Below, piece by piece: positions 46,746 to 56,060 of a stretch of 64,000 bases of DNA (positions within the stretch are counted from its first letter, which is position 1; each line of letters opens with the position of its first letter). The translations under genes were made by a program, and so were the position numbers. The notes under the pieces were generated by a model, which did not search any database, had not been told where the DNA came from, and worked only from the letters and a program-made list of their open reading frames with translations. The DNA is from Amborella trichopoda (Eukaryota > Streptophyta > Magnoliopsida > Amborellales > Amborellaceae): the NCBI RefSeq assembly GCF_000471905.2, contig NW_006498137.1, forward strand, positions 1,130,484-1,194,483. The letters are read 5' to 3'.

Positions 46746-48423
46746 TCACTGTACCTTCTCTATCTTGTCTTTTAAAATTGCTCCCCTGGGATGGCCGATC
46801 TTTCTGACTAAAGGAGAATACTCCCCATAATCAAGCTGGGATGACTGTGGGTCCTCCATTTCCTTACAAGCCAAGACCAACAAGAATTCTGTCTCTTGGA
46901 TATGATGTTTGAGAGTGGCCATATCACTCTCATTTTCAAGACATGCAATTTGTCTTGTGATCTAAGGCCTTTTTGAAGGAGAACGCTGAAAATCCGAATG
47001 AACATACTATCGCAAGAGCAGATCGGTTCTAAGATCTTTTAGAATCGCCTCCGCAAGATCCAACATAGATAAGGGTCTGGAAAGGAGTTTAAGTAATGGA
47101 GCAATAGATGGATTCTTTTCAATAGAGACCAGGTCTTCTATCTCCAATACCTCCCTGGCTTAGTGAACTATTGTTTCCATCTTCTTTTCAAATAGACTAG
47201 AGTACGAAACATTGAAGTCTGTGAGGTTTGTCATCAACTTCTTCACAAAGAATGGGAACATGGCTAGCTTAGAGAATGAGGCATGACCAAAAAGTTGATA
47301 GGTAGCTCTGAGAAGATCACGTCCTACCTCCATAGTGCGGATATCAGAACTATGACCATTAAGTCTCTTGACTTGATCAGGGAAAGGTAATCTCACATAT
47401 GCCATAACAAGTCCTCCGTGGGTACGCCAATCAAAGGGATGGATAACTTGCCCAGAGTTAGAGGCAATGATAGGGATCAGACCTTCCCTTGGTTCCCCTT
47501 GCATTGTAGGGGCAATAATTCTCTCTACTTCTCTTTGAATTGCTAGAGGGATGATAATTGCATCCTTCGGAGTTCGATTCTTTTTATTCCGAAGGATTAA
47601 AGCCCTACTTGAGCTCCGAGTGGTCATTCTACGAGGGGATGTGACTGCAAAAGAAGCATAAAAAAAGAGGTGAGCATTGAGCAAGTCAACAATTCAATAT
47701 GATAAGGGGTTTTCAAATGAAAGAAGAAGAGAAAAGCATCAGGAATTTTGCAGAATTTCGACAACATTTCCCCTATATGTAGAGGTTTGACAAAGAAGGT
47801 GTTTGGCTAGTCCAAAACACGAGGGAAATTCTAAAAAATCATAAGTCCGTGGGTCAAATGCCCATCGCGAAAAGTGACCCTGAAGAGCTCCCTTTTCTAT
47901 CAAAAAAGTACCCAAGAGTGCTCAAAGATGCATAACTATGCATGAAAATGCTTAGAAATGCATGATCATGCTCAAAAGATGCATTATGATACATAACTAT
48001 GCTTAACTATGCTCAAGTACATCAGAAAATGCATGAAATGCACACCTATGCTTAAAAGTGCTCAAAGGAATTTTAAGATCCATAACTATTAAGTGGAGAT
48101 GCTGAAAAATGCCAAATTACGATGCAAAAATGCACTTGAAATACAAGGGGTGCGACAAAATCGTACAGAGATGTTTGGGATGCTAAATGTATTACAAAAG
48201 CATATGAGAATGTGAGAAAGTTACATGAGAATATGCTTCAAGATGGTCATGGTGTTCACAAGAATATCAGTGACATTCAAAATGCTTGAAAGAGCACATT
48301 TGAGGAGCACGCAAAATTTTTTTTTAGCAGTGCTCGATGAAGTGCATACACGGTGCTCAGACATCAAAAAGCATTGAAAAGAAGAAAGCAAGAATTACCT
48401 TGGGGGTTAGAAGAACTAGCCAT
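46746..48423 (-). pseudogene. Two-exon gene of unknown family, probably eroding
   Basis: Exon 1, 48423-48399 (MASSSNPQ plus one base), and exon 2 from 47644 join in phase through a 754-bp GT-AG intron with a strong pyrimidine tract before TTTTGCAG. The 169-aa product starts MASSSNPQVTSPRRMTTRSS. It has a basic N-terminus, then PLAIQREVERIIAPTMQG, FDWRTHGGLVMAYVRLPFP and FGHASFSKLAMFPFFVKKL, and stops at 47160. The same frame continues with coding-like, Leu/Glu-rich sequence (EVLEIEDLVSIEKNPSIAPL, LDLAEAILKDLRTDL, then LENESDMATLKHHIQE). It is broken by TAG at 47007 and 46962, and ends at TGA 46746. All three inner stops could come from CAA/CAG by one C-to-T change. I do not recognise the family. 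Either the original was about 300 residues and is decaying, or the 169-residue form is the real product. Confidence 0.55.
47890..48340. repeat. Intronic ATGC/GCAT-rich degenerate short repeat
   Basis: Words of the form ATGCATAACTATGC, AATGCTTAGAAATGC and GATGCAAAAATGCACT recur at 8-14-bp spacing through the intron of the unknown gene. ATGC or GCAT appears far more often than in flanking sequence. Confidence 0.6.
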
Positions 48424-49427
48424 AGTTCCCAAATATGAGCTCTTTGAAGATCACTTTTCACTCTAAAGGGGAAGGCCCTCTCACTCACTCTCTCTCGAAA
48501 AACAAAAGACAGGTTAAAAAAGGGGGGTGGGTGAAAAGTGCACCCCATTCCCCCCTTTTTAAACCTTGGGTGGATTCCTATGTCTCTCTCATCAAATCAC
48601 CCGTCTCTTCTCTTCAAATACTCCCTAACGATCTCCCGTCCTTCTCTCTCTTTTCTTCTCTCTCTTTCATTGAAACTCACGGACCCACGCTTAAGATGGG
48701 TCCGTGGGTCTGTCGCTCCTTTTTCTTACAGTCTCTCATCTCTCACCATCAAACACATGGAGATGTTTATTATAGAGAATGGTTCCCACAAAAATTTTGG
48801 GTGGTTTTCTTGTTTAGTAAAGAGAAAGTCAGTTTCTCGTTACTCTCGCATCTCTATATGGTGTTGTCGGTAATGGTCTCTAAAAATAAAGATAATGAAA
48901 AACGATGTGATGTCGGTCGGGAGAGTGTATTTCAGTTTGTCATGTCTGTGTATGGCTCATCTGAGGTGAACCACATAAATCTCCATATTCTTGCAGTATA
49001 TATATTTCATGTTTTATTTTTTGTACTTTATAAATCAACCAATCAGGTTTAGAGCTTCCGCGCGCAACACAATGTTAGAAAGTCCACTCACTTTTCGACC
49101 TTGAAGGGAGAAATGCTCTACTTTTAAACCTTCATGGTTTGAAATAAAGGTCCATACCAATGGCTTTGGACCTTGAAACTTTCAAGTTCGAAAGTGAATG
49201 CACTTAGGACCTGCTAAGATCCAAAGTAAAGGTCCATAGTTTAAAAGCACTTAAGACCTTCTAATATCCAAAGTGAAGGTCTAGAGTATATCTACTTGCT
49301 TCGGGCCTAAACCTTTGAGGTCCAAAGTCAAAGCAATTGCGACCTTCAAGGTCCAAATTGATGAGACAGACCCATGAAAGGAATTTTTCAGGACTTCGGC
49401 ATAAAATGAGGGTATTTTGGAAAGGAA
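48424..49427. promoter_or_regulatory. Upstream region of the unknown gene
   Basis: 48470-48700 is CT-rich on the plus strand (GA-rich leader on the minus strand), with GGACCCACGC and ATGGGTCCGTGGGT forming a short dyad near 48680-48710. 49080-49370 has recurrent AGGTCCAAAGT/GACCTT words. A plus frame at 48435-49052 overlaps it but has no support. Confidence 0.35.
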
Positions 49428-49447
49428 NNNNNNNNNNNNNNNNNNNN
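49428..49447. other. Assembly gap of 20 N
   Basis: A run of 20 N, which may stand for an unknown length. It removes the left end of the next MITE. Confidence 0.99.
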
Positions 49448-49747
49448 GATTATCTCAAAATCTATTTTCATATATAATTATAAATTTTAAACTTCAAAAA
49501 TAATTAAAATCAAGTAGATCTATAAATATATGAAAATCTTGAAAATGGATTGTCTAGATAATGTGTTGTAAGGTGCATCATTTCTAGGACTCAAAATCCT
49601 TTTTTTTATTTTTTCAGAGTCATTCATATCGATGTTGAAATGATCAATTAGAAGGTTTTTCAATATTAAAACAACATTTTCCAATGGATTTTTGAGGTGC
49701 ATCCGTAGTTCTACATTTTAAGGTTGCAACCTTATATAAACTTTTCC
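49448..49747 (+). mobile_element. MITE family 1a copy, left end lost in gap
   Basis: It starts inside the family body (ATCTATTTTCATATATAATT). It continues through AATGGATTGTCTAGATAATG and CATATCGATGTTGAAATGAT to TTTTAAGGTTGCAACCTTAT and AAACTTTTCC. Confidence 0.8.
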
Positions 49748-49960
49748 TATATATATATATATATATATATATCGTAGTAGGGAACTCGAACGTAGATTAT
49801 CTTGATTTAACTGCTTCGTTGATTTATTTATTTTTAAGTAATTTGATTGCTTAGTAATTTTTTCTTTTTTGCTCACTTGTCCTTTATAGTTGCAAAATAA
49901 TTCTAGAGAGAATGCGTGCATAGAAGGAAAGAAGGGAACAATATATAGGAATATATATTG

Positions 49961-50264
49961 GAAAATTGTTTTATGCGGGCTGGACCGCATTTCTACATAT
50001 ACGTTCCAAAAAGTATAAAGCATCCATCTTAAAGATGATGCAATTAGGTGTTCTATCTAAAAACAATGGAAACTAACGGTCTAAATATTTCCTTAGTAGA
50101 ATTATTATTTTTAGTATTTAAAATTTATTTATTTGTTCATATTCGTGATCTCCATGTTAGATATTACATGTTTTTAAATATTAAGTCTTAAAATACATCT
50201 CAAAAATAGGTTTATTAAGAGGCCCGTATTTCCACATATGCGAGCTTGGCCTCATGGAAACCAG
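49961..50264 (+). mobile_element. MITE family 1c (CCGCAT-type) copy 1
   Basis: It runs from TTGTTTTATGCGGGCTGGACC to GAGCTTGGCCTCATGGAAACC, inverted in outline. Inner words GGAAACTAACGGTCTAA and GATCTCCATGTTAGAT mirror the internal layout of family 1. The second copy lies at 51331-51634. Confidence 0.75.
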
Positions 50265-50292
50265 GTCCATGTATAGATGCCATTTATTTTTT

Positions 50293-50682
50293 GGTGCGGT
50301 TTGTATAGAGTTTAGGTTCTAAACAATCAAATTAGAGCATACCTTCAAATAGTGTCGATAAATGTGGTTCTAATGTTGTAAATCTTTGTGATAATAATAA
50401 ATATATTTTCATATTTATTTATAACTTTTAAAGCTTAAAAAATAGTGCAGATCGATAGATTTATGAAATATTGAAAATCTTGAAAATTGATGGTCCAAAA
50501 ATGCATTACAAAATATACTATTTTTAAAAATTGAAATCTATTTTTTTCTCATATCCAGGTATTTGATGTTGAGATGATTAATTTGAAGATATTTGAGCAT
50601 CAAAACAACATCTTCTAGTGAAATTTTTGAGGGAAGCTCTAATTTGATTGTTTAGAGCCTCGGCTCTATATAAATATTTGCC
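50293..50682 (+). mobile_element. MITE family 1b copy with 10-bp target duplication
   Basis: It runs from GGTGCGGTTTGTATAGAG to CTCTATATAAATATTTGCC, flanked by TTTATTTTTT on both sides (50283-50292, 50683-50692). The duplicated word is low-complexity but sits exactly at the ends. Arms carry GGTTCTAAACAATC and GATTGTTTAGAGCCTC. Confidence 0.8.
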
Positions 50683-50924
50683 TTTATTTTTTTTATACAA
50701 GAAGGGCCTAGTGATTTTTAACTATTAGATTTTAAATGTGGACACTAACAATGAGTCACAAAATTTGAGAATTTTTTTTATTAAGCATTGTGCACAATTA
50801 ATGACATACTCTTAGCTATTTGATTTTACATATATTTGATTTTACATGTGATGGCTCAAAGAAAGCGTCACCTTTTTGTATAAAAAATATAAACAGTCTC
50901 ATTTTATACTTTAATTCTTCACTT

Positions 50925-51014
50925 AAGAATAATACAAATAGGTGCTTTAAAATCTGCAACGGCTCGAAGAAGAATAATACAAATAGGTGCTTTAAAATCT
51001 GCAACGGCTCGAAG
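50925..51014. repeat. Exact 45-bp tandem duplication
   Basis: AAGAATAATACAAATAGGTG opens both copies (50925 and 50970), and each ends CTGCAACGGCTCGAAG. Confidence 0.9.
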
Positions 51015-51330
51015 AATTGGTCAACTTGGAAGATCAATGAATCGCCAATTGATATTGGGATTCAGGGGTGAGAATCAATGAATAAAAAAAAATGAAAAAA
51101 ATAAAATAAAAATATAAATCATGGAAACGAGTGACTCAGATCACCCGGTTCTCATAGGATTGGCATGTAACCAGCCTAATTCCAGGTTGGAAACTGAGTT
51201 GGTTCCTATTGATTCCCAATCTAAATCGGCCGATTATGATGACCAATTTCAAATACTGTTAAGAATGAATGGAATCCATATGACATAAGCAAAAAAAAAA
51301 AAAAAATTATATTTGCCGGTTAAAAAAAAA

Positions 51331-51634
51331 GAAAATTGTTTCATGCAAGCCGGACCGCATGACTACATATGCGGTTCAAAAAGTGTAAAGCATCCATTTT
51401 AAAGATGGATGCAAGTAGTGGTTCCATTTAAAAATAATGGAAACTAACAGTCCCAATATTTTCTTATTAAAATTATTATTTTTAGTTTTTAAAATTTACA
51501 TATTTTTTCATATTCATAATCTCCATGTTAGATATTACATGTCTTTAAAAATTAAATCTAAAAATCCATTTCAAAAATAGATTTATTAATAGGCCCGCAT
51601 TTATACATATGCGGCTTGGCCGCATAGAAACCGG
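51331..51634 (+). mobile_element. MITE family 1c (CCGCAT-type) copy 2
   Basis: The left arm contains CATGCAAGCCGGACCGCATG and ACATATGCGG; the right arm ACATATGCGGCTTGGCCGC and ATAGAAACCGG. Each arm contains its own CCGCAT/ATGCGG dyad, so each end can fold on itself. Confidence 0.8.
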
Positions 51635-52066
51635 ATACTAGAATAAACGTTTTTTAAAAAAACAAATTTCTTCAGACGAGGCCCTTCTCAATTTCGTCAT
51701 AATTCATGCCTGGATGAAATCGTCATTTTCTTAAACAACTGGGCTCTTTCCCGTAACGTTTTCAATAGAAAAGTAGCCGTTAGCCCAACGGTTATATGGC
51801 ATTCTATCGTTTAAATTTAAACCAAACCTTCCTCTCTTGCCATAATTCTCTGCGCAATTGTTTACATCTACGAAGCTCTGCACTATCAATCAACTTTTCC
51901 GTTTCAATTCACTCATTCATTTGTTTGGGCTATTACTCTTGATATCTAGTTAAACTTTTGCCTGCAGTTTCTTTTGGTTAATTTTTTATTGCAAATTTTG
52001 GGTGATCTGATTTTGTTTGGGTGATTTCTTGTTCTGCTAAAATTTGTAAGCTATCTTTGATCTGTA
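51635..52066 (+). promoter_or_regulatory. Promoter and leader of the membrane-protein gene at 52067
   Basis: It lies between the MITE and the start codon. 51840-52060 is moderately TC-rich and lacks an upstream in-frame ATG before 52067. No TATA box is assigned. Confidence 0.35.
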
Positions 52067-52750
52067 ATGGAAGAAGAAAACAGCAAAAACCCTATCAAAA
52101 TTAGTCCCTTAGAATCTCACATAGTTGAGATCCCAGTTGATGAAGAACATCAAAAACCCCATCTCTCTGCAACTGCTTCCTCAACTCAACACCCACTCCA
52201 TGAGATCTCTGAAAGTCCAGGACATTTGCTTCTTCTCAAGCTATGGCAGAGAGAAGAAGATCTCTTTGCACATAGAATCGCTATTAAAGAAACCAGAATT
52301 GATACCACAAGGCGTGAAGTCTTTCAACTGTGCCTTTTCTTTTTTGCTTTTCATGGCTTCTTCTTTACCCTTCTCTTCACTTCTTCCATCCATTTGGAGA
52401 ATTCTTCCTGTAAAAAATGGTGGGTTCCTTCCTGTTTATCCTTGATTGCCTCTCTAGTTACAATATGCTCTGTTCAGTACAAGCTATTTAGGTATTCAAA
52501 GGTTTTGAAGCAGTTGCAGAGAGAAAGAAGTGACAGTAGGGCTCTTGTTAGGTGCATTCAAGAGCTTAGAATGAAGGGGGCTAGTTTTGATTTGTCAAAG
52601 GAACCTCATAGTAGCAAGAGATTCAAGAGTTCAAGTGTAGAGGTTAAGCTTAATCCTATTAGATGGTGTTCTCAGAATCTGGTCACCATTCTTCTTTTGA
52701 TTGTCACAGGGTTGATTTTCCCTGCCTGTAAGTTTATAGTGTGTGGTTGA
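52067..52750 (+). CDS. Plant-specific membrane protein of unknown function
   Basis: An intronless frame of 227 codons from the ATG at 52067 to TGA at 52748-52750. The N-terminus is acidic and polar (MEEENSKNPIKISPLESHIV). A conserved-looking central segment follows (LLLLKLWQREEDLFAHRIAI, TRREVFQLCLFFFAFHGFFF), then helices at about 84-103, 118-135 and 206-222 (NLVTILLLIVTGLIFPACKF). An Arg/Leu-rich stretch between helices 2 and 3 (VLKQLQRERSDSRALVRCIQ, ELRMKGASFDLSKEP) looks cytosolic and partly coiled. I recall this pattern from unnamed plant transmembrane proteins, but no function is known to me. Codon use and the clean frame argue for a real gene. The overlapping plus frame at 52125-52445 is a shadow. 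Confidence 0.85.
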   Translation: MEEENSKNPIKISPLESHIVEIPVDEEHQKPHLSATASSTQHPLHEISESPGHLLLLKLWQREEDLFAHRIAIKETRIDTTRREVFQLCLFFFAFHGFFFTLLFTSSIHLENSSCKKWWVPSCLSLIASLVTICSVQYKLFRYSKVLKQLQRERSDSRALVRCIQELRMKGASFDLSKEPHSSKRFKSSSVEVKLNPIRWCSQNLVTILLLIVTGLIFPACKFIVCG

Positions 52751-53760
52751 TTTAGGGTTTCTTTGTTTAATTATGGTCATCAATCAGAGACATCAAGGTA
52801 AGAGCACCGAGACTGTGAATCTGTTGTTTATTCAATTTAAATTGACCCTCCTCTATTTCTTCTTTGATTTAAAAATATGACCAGTTGAAGTGTATAGAAA
52901 TGGTAAATCTTCTGGTTCAAATATTTATTTAATTTTTTTTTCCAGTATTTCAGAATATAAAACCATTGATTAGCATTGTACTACTCACTCCATCTCTATT
53001 TGAATTTTTTTTCTTCCAATTTTTATTTAATTTGATCCGTTTTCTCCTTTTAGCATTTTCTTTCCATTTTATTGAAAGGGTGAATTGAGTGAGAATGTAA
53101 AATTTGGGGTTTCAAAGATTTCTTTAACTTTTCGGAATTCTGTAGAGTTTAAAACCGTTGATCGTATTTCCTATAATTTTATTACATTTTACTCCAAGAG
53201 GAAATGTAAATCCATTGACTGGGTTATTTGCTGTGAATTATACCTTTCAATTGGGTAAGCTAGCTAGCTTATAGTAAATGTGCAAAAATTACCTGAGACT
53301 ACTGAACCATTGAAGTGTTGTAAATGCAGGTTTATTACATATTTCTAATCAGAACTGAAGAGCTTAGAACAATTGTATACTGGATGGGACAATCACCATT
53401 TCACATAAACGTGCGCTTGTTTTATGGTGTGCTCTTTTTCCTTCTATTCTTTTCTTTTTGCATATCTTGAATTGATTTTCAAATGTTGATATTATTCTGG
53501 GTTTGCAGTTCAATTTAAATGGATACATGTTCACTGCTATGGGTCTATTCCAGACATCCATGGAAATTAATTTCATTGGTAATTTTTGCTACTTTTTCTC
53601 AGCTGAGTTTTGGTTCGTTTTCTCACATTTTCAGTCTCTCTTTTTGCCAGATTTCCTGACAGACACATTGGAAAATTATAATTGTAAGTTTTATGACTCC
53701 TTTTCTTTTTCAGTGATTTGGGAGACAGGATATTCTACGTGGGTTTTCTTGATGCCAGCC
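52751..53760 (+). other. 3' flank of the membrane-protein gene
   Basis: No coding frame of note. ATCAAGGTAAGAG at 52792 looks like a donor site and could mark a 3'-UTR intron. Otherwise nothing is recognised. Confidence 0.3.
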
Positions 53761-54242
53761 TAACACATTTGTGGAATGCAAAAGGCATCTGTGGACTGCA
53801 AGAGGCATCTGTAGAATGCAAGAGCTCTACATACCTCCCTCTCTCTCTCCATTAGTGGGGGGTGCTTAAGCTTTAATAACTCGAGGAAAAGCCAGAAATG
53901 GAAGCTTTGATGGGAGAGGTAGAAATACTGTGCATTTGTAGAATGCAAGAGCTCTCTCTCTCTCTCTCTCTCTCTCCTTACAGGACAGCTTGTGTACCCC
54001 TTGTACACACTGTAACTAATTTGGTCCCCCCCCCTCCAGTAAACAAGCTGTGTCTATTGGCCGTATCAAGACTTTTTAAGTAACCTCAAGATACTGTTTC
54101 TCTCTCTCTCTCTCTCTCTCTCTCATTTGGTCTTTCTCACTGTAACTAATTTGGTTCCCCTCAGTATACAAGCTCCGTCTATTGGCTGTATAAATACTTT
54201 TTAAAACCTCAATATACACTCTCTCTCTCTCTCTCTCTCACT
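53761..54242. repeat. Cluster of short tandem repeats and CT microsatellites
   Basis: A 20-bp unit (TGTGGAATGCAAAAGGCATC and variants) occurs three times at about 53770-53830. (CT)n tracts lie at 53835-53850, 53950-53976, 54100-54124 and 54220-54239. A block of about 110 bp (ACTGTAACTAATTTGGT, CAAGCT-GTCTATTGG, TACTTTTTAA) is tandemly repeated at about 54010-54235. Confidence 0.75.
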
Positions 54243-54279
54243 CACTCACATACAGTTTTTGGTGATAGTCAAAATCACC

Positions 54280-55110
54280 GCACCTATATTTCATTAACAA
54301 AAATTGAGGGTATTATGGAAAAAGAAAAAAGGGGTTTCTTTGGTGAACAAGAATTGGTGAGGGCTAAGGAAGACTCATCCTTTTGAATGTCCAAGATGGA
54401 GATGGGTCTGCAAGAGAGAGAGAGAAGCCGGTATTCCCATGGGATTTTTGGGTTAGTTAAGATTCTCAATGTGCTCTTTCTGATAACGGAATAAAAATAT
54501 TGATAGACGGTGTTGCTTGGTTGGGAGAGTATGGGAAAATCAATGAAGGTTTTATATCGATGTTTAGACTCTCAAGGTGCTCTTTCTGATAGTGGTATAA
54601 AAAATATTTATCGACGGTGTTGCTTGGTTGGGAGAGTATGGGAAAATCAGTGAAGGTTTTATACCGATGTTTAGACTCTTGTAACCCAAAATTGTATCTT
54701 CCTTGAGATAGTGGATTGCTAGTTATCAAGGCCGTGGATGTAGCCCTATGGGGTGAACCACGTAAATTGTGTATTGTGGTGGTGTGCTTTTTATGTTTTT
54801 TTTATTTCTCGCACTCGATTTGTAGTTGTATATCTACTTCATGGGACCATGGTATTTGGGGATTTCCTAATTCTGCAAACTATTTGGCTGAATTGAGTTG
54901 AGCAATGATTAATCTTGATTGATTTTTAGTGGAATCTGTAGTGGATTTATGTTTTTTTATTTTTAGCTCTCGATTTGTAGTTGTATATCTACCTCACATT
55001 TAACCAATCATATATACAATTTTGGTGGGATCCCTGGTATTTGGGGATTTCCTAATTTTGCAAACTATTTGGCTGAATTGAGTTGAGCGATGATTAAATC
55101 TTGATTGATT
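54280..55110 (+). mobile_element. Probable solo LTR of a copia-type element, internally duplicated
   Basis: AAGGCCGTGGATGTAGCC followed by GGTGAACCACGTAAATTGTG at 54728-54770 is a pattern I associate with the 3' part of plant copia LTRs. A 109-bp unit (GTGCTCTTTCTGATA, GGTGTTGCTTGGTTGG) is tandemly duplicated upstream (about 54462-54676). The tail (GATTTGTAGTTGTATATCTA, GGTATTTGGGGATTTCC) is duplicated downstream (54820-54940 and 54970-55115). No internal element is attached. Confidence 0.45.
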
Positions 55111-56060
55111 TTTAGTGGAATATTTAGTGAAACATCAATGTTCATAATCTTGATTGATTTTTTTCGGACGCCATCTACTCTTGATCACTTTATCGGTGAA
55201 ATCTTTCAAACTCATGCCATGTACACTTTCTGTCCAATATATCTTGAGGGTCAGCTATGGACATAATAAAATTTCAGTTTCAGTTTTCAATATCTCTCAT
55301 CAGGAATGCAGGCAAATTTCGAACTACAATTGGGAATAACAGCCAGCAAACAAAGCATTGATTTTGGTGCTAACTTGCTTCTCTTTCATTACTATATTGG
55401 GCTGATCCAGCCCACATATACCGCCGCTCCTCTTTTGCGTGTCTTCCATGAACAACCAAAAATGTTTTGGAAGCACAACCCCCTCCCTATTTTGCAAGTC
55501 AGCCTCAAAATTTTCTTCCCTGCGTGCGCGTGTTCCTGATTTCTTTAAGAGTCTTTGAAATCTTAAAGAACATCTCATATTCAAAGAGTGCCTTTCCACC
55601 ATGATCTTGGGGAAATAGGCAGTATTTTCATACCTATTTTCAAAGAGTCTTTGATTTCTTAAAGAACATCTCATATTCAAAGAGTGCCTTTCCACCACGA
55701 TCTTGGGGAAATAGGCAGTATTTTCATACCTTTTATTTTAGCTCTCTGATATCCACCTCATTTGACGAGACTCTTAAAATTCGTCCTACGCCGGTAAATT
55801 CCAAGTTTTAGCATTCCTTTGCGTTGTTGGGGTATCCACTGACAAACGCTCTCATCTTTGCTGATTTTAGCTTTATCACTTCACCTTGGCTTTTATTCCC
55901 AATATCCTCTGAATATGATAAAATGTGAAAGTGCAATTTTCATTATAGACAAAACGTCATAGTAACAGATAACTCTCAAACCCACGATTGAATGGATGAG
56001 ATTAGCCTAACAATAAATAGTTATAATAGTAACAAAATCCCATCTTGAATGGGTCTTGAA
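55111..56060. other. Intergenic sequence with a ~113-bp tandem duplication
   Basis: 55548-55730 carries two near-identical units (GTGCCTTTCCACCA, CTTGGGGAAATAGGCAG). 55750-56060 may be the decayed 3' LTR of the copia element to the right. No gene is seen. Confidence 0.5.

Noticed and set aside
47637..47684. Start of the unknown gene at 47684 in one continuous exon
   Set aside because: The upstream part begins with TTG and is the pyrimidine tract of a splice acceptor; the ATG exon at 48423-48399 joins in phase.
48435..49052. 205-codon plus-strand frame
   Set aside because: It overlaps the upstream region of the minus-strand unknown gene, has low-complexity Ser/Phe/Leu content and no recognisable domain.
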